DNA of 23,000 bases from the NCBI RefSeq assembly GCF_000499385.1, contig NW_013651695.1, positions 1-23,000 of the forward strand, in the 5' to 3' direction. The stretch comes from Eimeria necatrix (Eukaryota; Apicomplexa; Conoidasida; Eucoccidiorida; Eimeriidae). Under the pieces are notes generated by a model that worked only from the letters and a program-made list of their open reading frames with translations, was not told the DNA's origin and made no database searches. The translations under genes were made by a program, and so were the position numbers. Positions 1 to 10,380 of the stretch are shown here, one piece after another (position 1 is the first letter of the stretch; each line of letters opens with the position of its first letter).

Positions 1-1957
1 GTCGAGCAGGAGCCCGCGTGGCTGCAGCAAACCCTCAGAGAGTGTTGGGATTTGCACCAAAGTTGTTTGCAATTCAGCAAAGGAGGACTTTTTGAAAACT
101 GCCAAGAAGGGTTTATAGAAATGAATGGACTTGAAATTCGAACTTTAACCCTTTCCGAACCCAAGACGGACCTCACCGTGACAAACCCTAAACCCTAAAC
201 CCTAAACCCTAAACCCTAAACCCTAAACCCTAGTTCGGGAGGAAAGGGGCCCGAAGCAGCTGCTGCGCTCCCGCCGCAGCGGCAAAAGAAGCAACGGCCT
301 AGCGCACCAAAGCGCTAGGGTTTAGGGTTTAGGGTTTGGGGTTCGGGGCTAGGGTTTGGGGTTTAGGGTTTAGGGTTTAGGGTTTAGGGTTTAGGGTTTA
401 GGGTTTGCGCAGGAAGGCACTGTCGTGGTGCACGGCGTTTATCCCCCAACCAGCAACAGCACAGAAATCTCTTCGGAATTTCTTTTGGAAATTTTGCAAA
501 CTTTTACAGAAGAGAGAGTTGTGCAAAAACAAAAAATCCAAGAATGGTAAACCTTAAACCCTAAACCCTAAACCCTAAACCCATTTGGGATTTGGGATTT
601 TGGGTCAAAATCAACTTAAGATTTGGTATTTGTCCACTTTCTCAACACGTTTTTGTTTTTTAGGTTCTTACCATTTGGGATTTGGGATTTGGGATTTGGG
701 ATTTGGGATTTGGGATTTTGGGTCAAAATCAACAATTCTAAACCATAAACAGGTGAAAGAGTTGTGCAAAAACAAAAAATCCAAGAATGGTAAACCCTAA
801 ACCCTAAACCCTAAACCCTAAAGCCCAGTTTTAGTTGAATTCTAAACCGTATACAGGTGAAAGAGTTGTGCAAAAACAAAAAATCGAAGAATGGTAAACC
901 CTAAACCCTAAACCCTAAACCCTAAACCCTAAAGCCCAGTTTTAGTTGAATTCTAAACCATATACAGGTGAAAGAGTTGTGGAAAAACAAAAAATTCAAG
1001 AATGGTAAACCCTAAACCCTAAACCCTAAACCCTAAACCCTAAACCCTAAAGCCCAGTTTTAGTTGAATTCTAAACCATATAGAGGTGAAAGAATTGTGC
1101 AAAAACAAAAAATCCAAGAATGGTAAACCCTAAACCCTAAACCCTAAACCCTAAAGCCTAGTTTCAGTTGAATTCTAAACCATATACAGGTGAAAGAGTT
1201 GTGGAAAAACAAAAAATTCAAGAATGGCAAACCCTAAACCCTAAACCCTAAACCCTAAACTCTAATCCCTAAAGCCTAGTTTTAGTTGAATTCGAAACCA
1301 TATACAGGTGAAAGAGTTGTGGAAAAACAAAAAATCCAAGAATGGTAAACCCTAAACCCTAAACCCTAAACCCTAAACCCCCGATGATTTCCGAAGAAAG
1401 AATGGTTGAAAAAGGTTCACGAATGGTAAACGCTAAACCCTAAACCCTAAACCCTAAACCCTAGCCCTTCGACCGTTTTGGCGGTGAATTGTTGCTGCTT
1501 TTTTGCAGCGACAGCCGGCTGGAGTCTGCTGCTGCTGCTGCTGCTGCTGGTGGCGGTTACTGCCTGCAGCAGCGGCTGCAGCGGCAGCAGCAGAGTTCGA
1601 TGGCGTTTGCTGCTGCTTCTGTTGCTGCTGCTGCTGCGTTCTGGACGCCGCAGCTTGCTGCTGCTGCTGCTGCTGTCCAGGGCCTCCCCACTTGGGGGGC
1701 CCCCTTCGAAGTTGCTGTTGCTTTGGAGGCCCCCCAAGAAGTGTACAAGGGGGCCCTTGAGGTGTACGTGCCGCTGCTGCTGCTGCCTGCTGCTGTGGGG
1801 CCCCACACTCGCTACAACCCCTACTTGGGGGTGTTTTTGACAGCAGCAGCAGCAAAACTCCCAGCAGCAGCAGCAGCAAGCGGCAGCAAGATCACTCTCT
1901 ACCCAGTCAGCCTTCAGAAGGGCGAGCGCTTGCTGCTGTCGCTCGCGCTGCAGCCCT

Positions 1958-1989
<32 letters not shown>

Positions 1990-2163
1990 TGGCCCATGCC
2001 CCAGGCCCTTGCTGCTCCTGCTGCAGCAGCAAATGAATTCAGCATCAAACTCCTCAATCTACAGAGAAAGCCCGTGGCCATTATTAACAGAATTAAGGCC
2101 CCCATCTTCACTCCGGGGGCTGTTGCTGCTCTTGTGGGGCCCCACATGCAGACGGTCCGCGCC

Positions 2164-2198
<35 letters not shown>

Positions 2199-2729
2199 AG
2201 CAGCACCAGCAGCAGCTGCTGACGAACAAGTGCTGCTCGTCTTCCGGCTGCTCCTCGGGCCCCAACAGAATGACCAGGGGCTCGAGGGGTCTTTGGAAAT
2301 TCATGTGGCTCCTATTTCTAAAGAAAGCGACACAGGTGGAAGCAGCAGCAGCAGCGGCAGCAGCAGCAGCAGCGGCAGCAGCAGCAGCAGCGAGGGTGGC
2401 AGCAGCAGCAGCGGGGGTGGCCAAGACAGCGAAGATAGCGGCAGCAGCAGCGAAGACGCAGGCAGCAGCGAAAACAGCAGCAGCGAAGGCAGCGGCGAAA
2501 GCAGCAGCAGCAGCACCGAAGACAAGGACAGCAGCAGCAGCAGCAGCGAAGGCAAGGACGGCAGCAGCAGCAGCAGCACCGGCGAGCCGGAGAGCAGCAG
2601 GAGCAGCAGCAGCAGCAGCAGCAGCTGCAACGGCTGGGCCTCAACAACTCGAGGGTTTGTTTGGTCTTTAGAATGTCCCCAAGGAACAAAGACATATGTA
2701 TTTAAGTTGCTGCCGCCAGCGAGCGCGGG

Positions 2730-2771
<42 letters not shown>

Positions 2772-3162
2772 CTGGGTGTCCCTGGGGCTGGTGCTTCCAG
2801 CAGCAGCAGCAGCAGCAGCTTCGCACTACTCCGTCTCCGTGCTGGACTCCTCAGGAACAACTTTGTATTCTGTTGCTGCTGCTGCTCCCAGCAGCAAACG
2901 GGACTTGTGTCTGCTGCGGGCCTCGCAGCGGCTGCTGCAGCCTGCTGGCAGCAGCTACTCAGCTAAGCTGCTGCTGCTGTTCCAAACTGTCAGCTGCAGC
3001 AATCCAGCCACTCCCTTGAGGGCCCTTCCAGATGAAGTCGAACCCCTTTCTTTCCAAGCAGCAGCAGCAGCAGAAGGGGCCCCCCTGGACCTCATCAGCT
3101 CCGCCACAGTCCGCAGGTGCTGCAGCAGCAGCAGCAGCAGCGGCAGCAGTAGCAACAGCAAC

Positions 3163-3196
<34 letters not shown>

Positions 3197-4734
3197 GCAG
3201 CTTTTCTTTTTGTCTGTTTGCCTTCTCAGGTGGGGTTCTGCAGGGACCTCTGCTGTTTCTGCTGCTGCTGCTTCTTTGGGTTTATCTGCTGCTGACGGAG
3301 ACAATTACTTTAGAACTGACAAACCCTCCTTTTCCAAAACCCTAAACCCTCACCAAACCCTAAACCCTCGCCAAACCCTAAACCCTAGCGGAGCCCCAAG
3401 CCCTCACCGGAGTTCAAGTCCCCAAAAGCTCAGCGCTGGCCAAACCCTGCAAAGGCTAAACCCTCGCCAAACCCTAAACCCTCGCCAAACCCTAAACCCT
3501 CGCCAAACCCTAAACCCTCGCCAAACCCTAAACCCTCGTTTCAGCCCCCTACAGCTGCCTAGGCACCCCAGATTGGCAGCAGCTTCTGTCCACCTCGCCT
3601 ACCCCCAAGCAAGTGGTTTGTTTAAAAGGGGCCCCCTTGGGGGCCCCCCTGGGGGCCCCCTTGGGGGCCCCCTTGGGGGCCCCCTTGGGGGCCCCCCTGT
3701 GCCCCCTGGGGGCCCCCCGTCGGGGGGCCCCCTGCGGTCTCAGAGTGAGGGGGCCCCCGTGTCGGTGCTTCCCGGGGTTGCTGCAGAGAGGAACCCTCTT
3801 GCTGCAGCAGCAGCAACAGCAGCAGCAGCAGCAGCTGCTGCTCCCCTCGTGCGCATTGTTGTGGACATTATAGTTGACGAAGACCTGGGGGCTGAGGCCC
3901 TCCATATGGTGCAAGAGTGGGGCTTCAACAACCTCTATGGGGGCCCCCAGGGGGGCCCCCAGGGGGGCCCCCAGGGGGGCCCCCAAGAGGGTACTGAAGG
4001 GTACTGCAAATCCACAGGCACAGAATGCTATGGGCACAGCTGGGGGCCCCAGGGGCTGTTTCAGTGGGGGGCCCTGGAGCCGAAGAAGGCTCGTTTGCCC
4101 ATAGCTGAAAAGTGAGTTCTGCAGTGAATTCGCCGCAATTTCTCTCAATTAAACCCTTAAAATGAATCATTTGATTTGTTTTATTCTTTTATTTCATTTT
4201 ATTTGCTTTTTTTGGCGCTTTTCGACTCTTTTTGGCCCCTCAGGTTCAAAGACGTCGCCCTCATCCAGGCCATTCAACCCGCGCTGGAGTGGCGACAGGC
4301 GAGCGGGCGAACTGGCTTGCCTTTTTGCCATTTATTCCCCTTTATTTGGCCTTTTAAATCTAATTTTTGTTTATTTATTTATTTTTATTTATTTCAAATC
4401 ATTTTTTGCTGTTTATTATCTTCTTTTCCGGCTATTTACCCGCAAATTTGCTCTCCGGAAGGCAGCCATTGTTGCGAGTGACCTCGTCAACTGCAGCCGT
4501 CTTCGTCAAAAAAGTCGAATAATTGGACCAATTAGGGATTAAATTGCTTTATAAAATTGAATATTAAATTAATTTACAAAATAAATTCATAAAATTGATT
4601 TAATTCTGCAAAAAGATCCTTTGAATACCTCATTTGTGTGTGCAGTCGGTTTCCTGCGACGAAGTCCCACCCCACCTGTCGGTTGTGCTGCTGCTCACGC
4701 TGCCAGACAAGGCGGAGGAATTTGCTGCTGCAAT

Positions 4735-4773
<39 letters not shown>

Positions 4774-4927
4774 CTCTGCAGGAGCTTCCGCCGCTGCTGC
4801 TGCTGCTGCTGGTGGCTCCGCAGAAGCTTCCGCCGCTGCTGCTGCTGCCGCTGCTGCAGCCGCAGGGACGCGGTCTTCCTCGTCCTCCCCGCCTGCTGCT
4901 GCTGCCGCTGCAGCCGCTGCTGCTAAC

Positions 4928-4973
<46 letters not shown>

Positions 4974-5332
4974 AGCCGCTGCCGCGGAGCGCGCGCCCCG
5001 TGTACCTGCACATAGTGTCTTACAAGGAGCTGTCTTACAAGCCGCAGGAAGACCCGCTTGCTGCTGTTGCTGCGAGCCCGCGGAGCGACAGTTTGCTGCT
5101 GCTGCAGCAGGCGCTGCGGGAAGCAGCACTGGATGCTGCTGCTGCTGAGCCTGTCTTCCTTTCCTTTTCTGCTGCTGCTCCTCTCGAAGGCCAATACGAA
5201 GGCGATGCTTTGATTGAGAAGCTGCAGGAGCTGCTGCTGTACGTACACCTCGAGCTCGCCAACAGCCTCGTCTCTGTCGAAGTCTGCAGACACAACCCGC
5301 CCCCAGACGGCTACTCCTTCGAGCAGCAGCAA

Positions 5333-5387
<55 letters not shown>

Positions 5388-5967
5388 CGAAGAGGACCCT
5401 TCAGATCCTCTACAACGGTGCGGACTCAACACAGCCCACAAGCAAACCGCACCTACCTACCCACACACAGCCACTCACACTCCCGAACAGCTAGCTAGCT
5501 AGCTAGCTAGCTAGCTAGCTAGCTAGCTAGCTAAGTGACTAGCCTGCTACCAGCGAGATGACTAGCTAGCTAGCTAGCTAGCTAGCTAGCTAGCTAGCAA
5601 CTCACCTATCCAGGCAAACAGGTAGATAGTAGGCGAGCTATTTACTTACCGAGCTAATTAGTTATCTAGCTAGCTAACCAGCCAGCTTTCCAGCCAGCTA
5701 GCTAGCCAGCTAGCTAGCTAGCTAGCTAGCTAGCTAGCCAGCTAGCGGCTGAGGCAGCTAGCTAGCTAGCTAGCCAGCTAGCGGCTGAGGCAGCTAGCTA
5801 GCTAGCCAGCTAGCTGGCGGCTGAGGCAGGTGGGAAGAGGCAGGCAATTCTCTGCAGACAGGTAGCTCGAGCCCCTGAGAGACAGCAGCAGCAGCAGCAG
5901 CTCCCGCTGCTGCTAGAGCTGCTGCTGCTGCTGCTGCTGCCACCGCAGCTGCTGCTGCTGCTGCCAC

Positions 5968-6006
<39 letters not shown>

Positions 6007-6133
6007 AGGTCAGCCGCTGGAGGAGCTGATAGAATACGACATCCCGGAAAAGGAAGTGGAAGTTTACACTGCAGCAAAACTCGACTGGCAGTTCCAAATG
6101 GCTTGCCACGGCACATTCGACCCCGCCAACTGA
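1..6133 (+). CDS. Large multi-exon protein, 3' part only; beta-strand-rich, family not identified
   Basis: Partial at the left edge. Seven exons fit in phase: 1-177, 413-546, 1509-3116, 3545-4111 (or from 3230, same frame), 4244-4298, 4646-5417 and 6009-6133, giving about 1,145 residues and ending at TGA 6131-6133. Donors include GTGAGT after 4111 and GTAAAC after 546; the junction after 4298 needs a GC donor. Non-repetitive islands such as LEIRTLTLSEPKTDL, KITLYPVSLQKGERLLLSL, GFVWSLECPQG, HYSVSVLDSSGTTLYSV and TLQILYNG are separated by long Ala and Ser runs. The alternating hydrophobic pattern suggests several beta-sandwich domains. A distant likeness to calpain-type C2L domains is the best idea I have, but no catalytic motif is visible, and any protease core would lie left of the window. 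The coding claim is good; the function is unknown. Confidence 0.6.
178..412 (+). repeat. Intron 1 of the left gene: inverted pair of telomere-like arrays
   Basis: The intron runs from donor GTGACA at 178 to acceptor TTTGCGCAG ending at 412 and joins two phase-0 exons. A (CCCTAAA)n array fills about 183-233. A (TTTAGGG)n array with some TTTGGGG variants fills about 315-407. About 80 bases of GC-rich DNA separate them. In the transcript the two arrays are complementary. Confidence 0.65.
547..1508 (+). repeat. Intron 2 of the left gene: six tandem copies of the preceding exon's 3' end plus splice donor
   Basis: The true exon ends at 546 (AATG|GTAAAC). The intron then repeats a unit of ACAGGTGAAAGAGTTGTG, an A-rich stretch, CCAAGAATG|GTAAAC, a (CCCTAAA)n run and a linker beginning AGTTTTAGTTGAATTC. 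Copies of the exon-like part lie at 753-789, 857-893, 968-1004, 1086-1122, 1190-1226 and 1308-1344, with a decayed piece near 1400-1430. Copy-to-copy spacing is 104, 111 or 118 bases, differing by whole 7-base telomere-like units. The intron ends at TTTTTTGCAG, 1508. Confidence 0.75.
582..722 (+). repeat. TTTGGGA heptamer array
   Basis: Two runs of TTTGGGA-type heptamers (about 582-604 and 672-721) flank a short AT-rich spacer. Both runs end in the phrase TTTTGGGTCAAAATCAAC, so this block is itself duplicated. It lies inside intron 2 of the left gene and looks like a diverged telomere-like heptamer. Confidence 0.6.
3117..3544 (+). repeat. Probable intron: CAG run, pyrimidine tract, CTCGCCAAACCCTAAAC array
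   Basis: The donor is CGCAG|GTGCTG at 3117, and the preferred acceptor is CTCGTTTCAG ending at 3544; both are phase 2. The interval holds (AGC)n, a clear TTTTCTTTTTGTCTG...CTCAG acceptor-like signal ending at 3229, and a 13-14 base array of the type CTCGCCAAACCCTAAA from about 3330 to 3540. An exon starting at 3230 also stays in frame. It would read the array as repeated QTLNPR, so the boundary is uncertain. Confidence 0.45.
3627..3985 (+). repeat. GGGGGCCCC blocks inside an exon of the left gene
   Basis: Two short arrays of GGGGGCCCCCTT and GGGGGGCCCCCA type (3627-3735 and 3938-3985) are read in frame as Gly/Pro/Leu and Gly/Pro/Gln repeats. Between them is a conserved-looking segment, LVRIVVDIIVDEDLGAEALH. 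The same GC-block sequence type recurs at 11.4, 12.0, 13.2-14.0 and 17.1-17.6 kb. Confidence 0.6.
4299..4645 (+). other. AT-rich intron of the left gene
   Basis: This T-rich and A-rich interval includes TTTATTTATTTATTTT runs. It begins with a non-canonical CAG|GCGAGC junction and ends with CATTTGTGTGTGCAG at 4645. Both flanking exons are phase 0. An exon-like island at about 4463-4542 (AAIVASDLVNCSRLRQK) is open but has no convincing donor, and is left out of the model. Confidence 0.45.
5418..6008 (+). repeat. Last intron of the left gene: (GCTA)n tetranucleotide arrays
   Basis: The donor is AACG|GTGCGG at 5418 and the acceptor (CTG)n CTGCAG ends at 6008; both are phase 1, so the junction codon is Gly. 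Long (GCTA)n runs fill about 5489-5534, 5561-5600 and 5696-5800. A larger unit (AGCTAGCGGCTGAGGC) is repeated three times near 5740-5826. (CAG)n and (CTG)n runs precede the acceptor. Confidence 0.6.
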
Positions 6134-6830
6134 CGCACTAGCAGCTAGCCACAGCTAGCCACAGCTAGCCACAGCTAGCCACGGCTAGCCACAGCTAGCC
6201 ACGGCTAGCCACGGCTAGCCACAGCTAGCCACAGCTAGCCACAGCTAGCCACAGCTAGCCACGGATAGCCACGGCTAGCCACGGCTAGCCACGGCTAGCC
6301 ACAGCTAGCCACAGCTAGCCACAGCTAGCCACAGCTAGCCACAGCTAGCCACAGCTAGCCACAGCTAGCCACGGCTAGCCACAGCTAGCCACAGCCAGCA
6401 GTCACAGCTAGCTGTGGCTGCTAGCTGCAGCTAGCTGTGGCTGCCAGCTGCAGCTAGCCATAGCTAGCTACAGCGGGACACAGCTAGCCGCAGCTAGCTG
6501 CAGCTGGACACGGCTAGCGACGGCTAGCTACTGCTAACTACAGCTAGCTACAGCTAGCTACAGCCAGCTACAGCTAGCTACAGCTAGCTACAGCTAGCCA
6601 TAACTGGGTGGGGGCGCTTCTAGGGATTTCTGGTGAGCCAAGGCTGGCACTGAATGGGCAGGGCTGGCTGTAGCTGACTGTATTTGGCTGTGGCATCTGT
6701 GGCTAGTTACAGCTAGCTGTAGCTAGCTGCAGCTATCCTCAGTTAGCAGTAGCTAGCTGTGTGCACCTGTAGCCACTGTAGCTAGCCATGGCTAGCTATG
6801 GCTAGCTGTGGCTAGCTGTATTGCTAGGGC
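6134..6830 (+). repeat. Decamer CAGCTAGCCA tandem array with decayed flank
   Basis: Starting right after the stop codon of the left gene, about 25 copies of a 10-base unit CAGCTAGCCA (variant CGGCTAGCCA) run to about 6400. Degenerate AGCTAGCT and CTAGCTGTGG motifs follow to about 6830. Each unit contains the palindrome GCTAGC. It may form part of the 3' untranslated region. I see no gene in it. Confidence 0.75.
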
Positions 6831-7572
6831 TGGACCTTTGGGAGGCAGGGCTTCGCGGTGTACGTACACCTGAGTTTCTTCTGCTGCAAAGGACCCTGTG
6901 GGGCCCCCAGGGGCCCCCTTTGCCTTCAAAGGGGCCCGGCGGCCTTCTAAAGCTTTTGAAGACTGCAGAAGAGAAGCAAAAGTGGAGCGAAGTTTTGCTG
7001 CTGCTGTGTTGCTGCTGGCGGTTTGAGCGGGCTGCGTGAGGTGTATGTACACCTGGGGTGGGGCCCCCGGCGCGCGGGGGCCCCAGCCCCGGCTTTGGCG
7101 AGCCGGCAGCAAGTAATGAATTGCATTTATTGTTTTAAATTGCAATTATATTCTTTTGACATTATTAAAAGAAAGAAATCCTCGAAAAGTCTTTTCTGCT
7201 TCTGAGGAGGAGCGCCGCGCCGCCGCCGCCGCCGCTGAGCTGTCTAGACACCCCAACACACAAACCCTAAACCCTCAAACCCCTCCATTTCTTTTTCTTC
7301 ACTTTTATTCTTTTGAACTTCCAAAAGCAACTTGGGGGGCCCCGGGGGCCCCTTGGATGCTTCCCCCTCCCCGGCCCCCTAAACCCCAAACCCTAAACCC
7401 TAAACCCTAAACCCTAGTGCCAGCAGCGCACACACAGAATGCATGCGCCGTATCTTCCACGCGTCGACGTGTGTGGCACGCGCCCAAACCCTAAACCCTA
7501 AACCCTAAACCCTAGGTCCTGGTGGTGCTGACGGCGCTTTGCTGTTTCCGGAGGCAGAAGCGAGGGTCCAGT

Positions 7573-7622
<50 letters not shown>

Positions 7623-7643
7623 CCTCGTTGCTTGGCTGGGGCC
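6831..7643. other. Upstream region of the ZIP gene; coding-like on both strands, unresolved
   Basis: Both strands are open across 6821-7145. The + frame contains LLKLLKTAEEKQKWSEV; the - frame contains AAAKLRSTFASLLQSSKALEG. Neither has a good set of start, splice and stop signals. The rest holds two palindromes (6857-6870 and 7040-7053), a GCC run near 7220, GGGGCCCC blocks, three AAACCCT arrays (about 7263-7278, 7387-7416, 7484-7515) and a TGCATGC site at 7440-7446. A pyrimidine-poor CCCTAG at 7515 could be an acceptor for an upstream exon of the ZIP gene. Confidence 0.35.
6857..6870. repeat. Perfect 14-bp palindrome GGTGTACGTACACC
   Basis: This is the type example of a dispersed palindrome family in the window (consensus GGTGT-N4-ACACC). 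Its own reverse complement is identical. A near copy with centre ATGT is at 7040-7053. Confidence 0.8.
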
Positions 7644-8229
7644 ATGGCAAGCAGCAGGGGGCCCCCTGAGGCCCCGGGGCCTCAGCAGCGGCGCAGCGGC
7701 TTAGGCGGCCTCTTCTGCCTGCAGCAGCAGCAGCAGCCGCTGCTGCTGCTGCTGAAACTGCTGCTGCTGCTGCTGCTGCAGCAACCTGCTGCAGCAGAAC
7801 AGTCGCAGAACGACCAGCCCCAAAACCCAAACTCCAAAGACCAGGGGGCCCCCTGGGGGCCCCCCACAGATGTTCACGACGTAGACGAAAAAGAGTGAGC
7901 CTTCTGCTGCTGCTGCTGCTTTATTTGCTGCTGCTGCTGCTTTATTTGCTGCTGCTGCTGCTGCCTTTTCATTCGCTGCTGCTGCTGCTTTCAGTAGCGC
8001 TTGCCGCGGCGTCCACGGAGATTCGAACTTGGCGTTGCTTGTGCTTGCTGCGGCGGCGGTTTAGCGCTGGGGGTTTAGGGTTTAGGGTTTAGGGTTTAGG
8101 GTTTAGGGTTTAGGGTTTGGGGTTTGCCTGCAGTTTGCGCACGAAGGTAGTGGCGGCCTTTTTGATATTCTTGTGCGCCGTGTTGGGCTCGGTGCCAGCA
8201 TTTTTGCTGCTGCGGCGGCAGCAGCAGCT

Positions 8230-8267
<38 letters not shown>

Positions 8268-8478
8268 GGCGGTGCAGCAGCACGTGCTCCCCGCTGCCCT
8301 CCTGCTGCAGCAGCAACTACGGCGCTGCTGCTGCTGCTTGCTGCTTCGGGGCTTCTCCGTTTTTAGTGCGAGCAGCAACTGTCTATACAGCTGGAGTTGT
8401 TGCTGCTGTTGCGCTGCTGCACCTGCTGCCATCCGCAGAGAAGCAGCTAGCAGCAGCATGGGAGCAGCAGGGGTCCCT

Positions 8479-8514
<36 letters not shown>

Positions 8515-8918
8515 GCAGTACCCTGTTGCTTCGCTGTGCTGCTTGGTTGGGCTGCTGGTGTCTGCTGCTCTCGAAGCAGCTGTGGAGCAGCAGCAGCAGC
8601 AGCATCCAGGCGACGGCAGCAGCAGCAGCAGCAGCACCGGCAGCTCTCTTTTGGAGTCCCTGAGCTGCAGCAAAGACAGGCAGCCTGCTGCTGCCGCTGC
8701 TGCAGTGCAGCAGCCACACCCCGCAGCAGCAGCAGCAGCAGCAGCAGCCCCACACTGCAGCGACAGCCACGGATTTGAAGCTGCAGACAGACACGCAAAT
8801 AGCTGCTGCTGCTGCTGCTGCAGCAAAGCTAGCAGCAGCAGCGGGCCCTCATTTAGAGTCCCCATGGGCACGGGAGCAGCAAGCGCGCCTCCAGGCCCTG
8901 TGAGCATGCTGCCGCAGC

Positions 8919-8961
<43 letters not shown>

Positions 8962-9096
8962 GCGGCACAAGGCTTGCTGCGATGCTGGCCATTCCTGCGC
9001 TGGCTGCGGCAGCAGCTGCTGCAGCGGAGGCAGCAGCTGCTGCAGCAGCTGGGAGTGCCTTGACCGGAGAAAGGCGCCCGATGGACCTGCAGCCCC

Positions 9097-9134
<38 letters not shown>

Positions 9135-9286
9135 ACAGCAGCAGCAGCAGCAGCAGCCCTGCGGACCCCGAGGGCCCCAGCCTGAGCTGTCCGTACACCT
9201 TGATGGACGAGACAGCAGTGGCGCTGCCCGCTGCGGCTGCTGCTGCTGCTGCGCTGCAGCAGCAGCAGCAGCAGAAAGCCGCCCTC

Positions 9287-9322
<36 letters not shown>

Positions 9323-9516
9323 AGTGTGGGGCCCCACAGCTCTGCTGCGCGCTCCGTCTTCTCCGGCAGCCTGCTGCTGGCTGGGCTGTCTGTACACTCC
9401 GTGCTCGAGGGCCTCACTTTAGGTGCTGCTGCTAATCCCAAAACTGTTGCTGCTGCCATTTTGCTGCACAAGACTCTGGAGGCCTTCGCCGTTGGCAGCT
9501 CGCTGCTGCACGGTGA

Positions 9517-9569
<53 letters not shown>

Positions 9570-9800
9570 TTCGCTGTTTCCGCTGCGGCTGCTGCTGCTC
9601 TTTCACTGTTTCTGCTGCTGCTGCTGCTGCTCTTTCACTGTTTCTGCTGCTGCTGCTGCTGCTCTTTCACTGTTTCTGCTGCTGCTGCTGCTGCTGCTCT
9701 TTCGCTGTTTCTGCTGCTGCTGCGTTTCGTTGCGGCCGCTGCCAGTGCTGCTGCTGCCCCTTCGGCGGCTTCTCTGCCCGTTCTGGTGGATGCCAATCCC

Positions 9801-9837
<37 letters not shown>

Positions 9838-9974
9838 CTGCTGCTGCTGCTGCTGCAGTGGGCGCAGACCAGACCTGCTACATTATCCAGATGCTGTCGT
9901 ACGCCTTGACGGCCCCACTCGGAGTTGCTGCAGGTCTATTCATCCAGCGCTCTGCTGCTGCAGATGCACCAGGT

Positions 9975-10029
<55 letters not shown>

Positions 10030-10186
10030 TGCTGGCCCGTGGTCCGTGCTGCTCGTTCTGAGGTGTACGTACACCTCACTTCCCTCGGGCGTCCGCGAGC
10101 TGTCTGTACACCCCAGCCCGTCAGGCAGCAGATTCGCGGGCTTGACGAATAAATGAAATAAATAAATTGAAATAAATAAATTGAAA

Positions 10187-10225
<39 letters not shown>

Positions 10226-10327
10226 ATAGTTTGACAATAAATGAATTGAATGAATCAAAGTAGCAAACAAAGAATTGATTTGACTCAGGCGCGAGCTCCC
10301 GCGTTGTTGCGCTGCAGGCGGCGACCT

Positions 10328-10380
<53 letters not shown>

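Noticed and set aside
183..233. Telomere-like arrays as a sign of a chromosome end
   Set aside because: Arrays are short, occur in both orientations, and sit in introns and between genes over the whole 23 kb, so they are interstitial.
234..302. Short exon after CCCTAG at 233 (FGRKGARSSCC...) ending in a stop
   Set aside because: The exon at 413 joins in the same phase, reads like real protein and leads on to the long exon at 1509, so this alternative is not needed.
753..1344. The six 37-base exon-like copies as real coding exons
   Set aside because: Inclusion gives an immediate TGA in the phase set by the upstream exon, and 37 is not a multiple of 3.
3230..3345. Transmembrane segment LLFLLLLLLWVYLLL at the end of the long exon
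   Set aside because: It depends on reading through a good acceptor into telomere-like repeats in a frame not used downstream. A (CTG)n run gives poly-Leu by default.
4646..6133. Histidine acid phosphatase C-terminus for the left gene (ILYNG followed by an acidic tail)
   Set aside because: No RHGxRxP or catalytic HD motif is visible, and the rest of the protein does not fit that fold.
9386..9399. CTGTCTGTACACTCC as a palindrome-family member
   Set aside because: It encodes LSVHS, the conserved TM4 metal site of ZIP proteins, so the match is explained by coding.
8383..9606. Long minus-strand open frame opposite ZIP exon 2
   Set aside because: It is a shadow of triplet repeats; the plus strand carries eight ZIP membrane helices and metal-site motifs.
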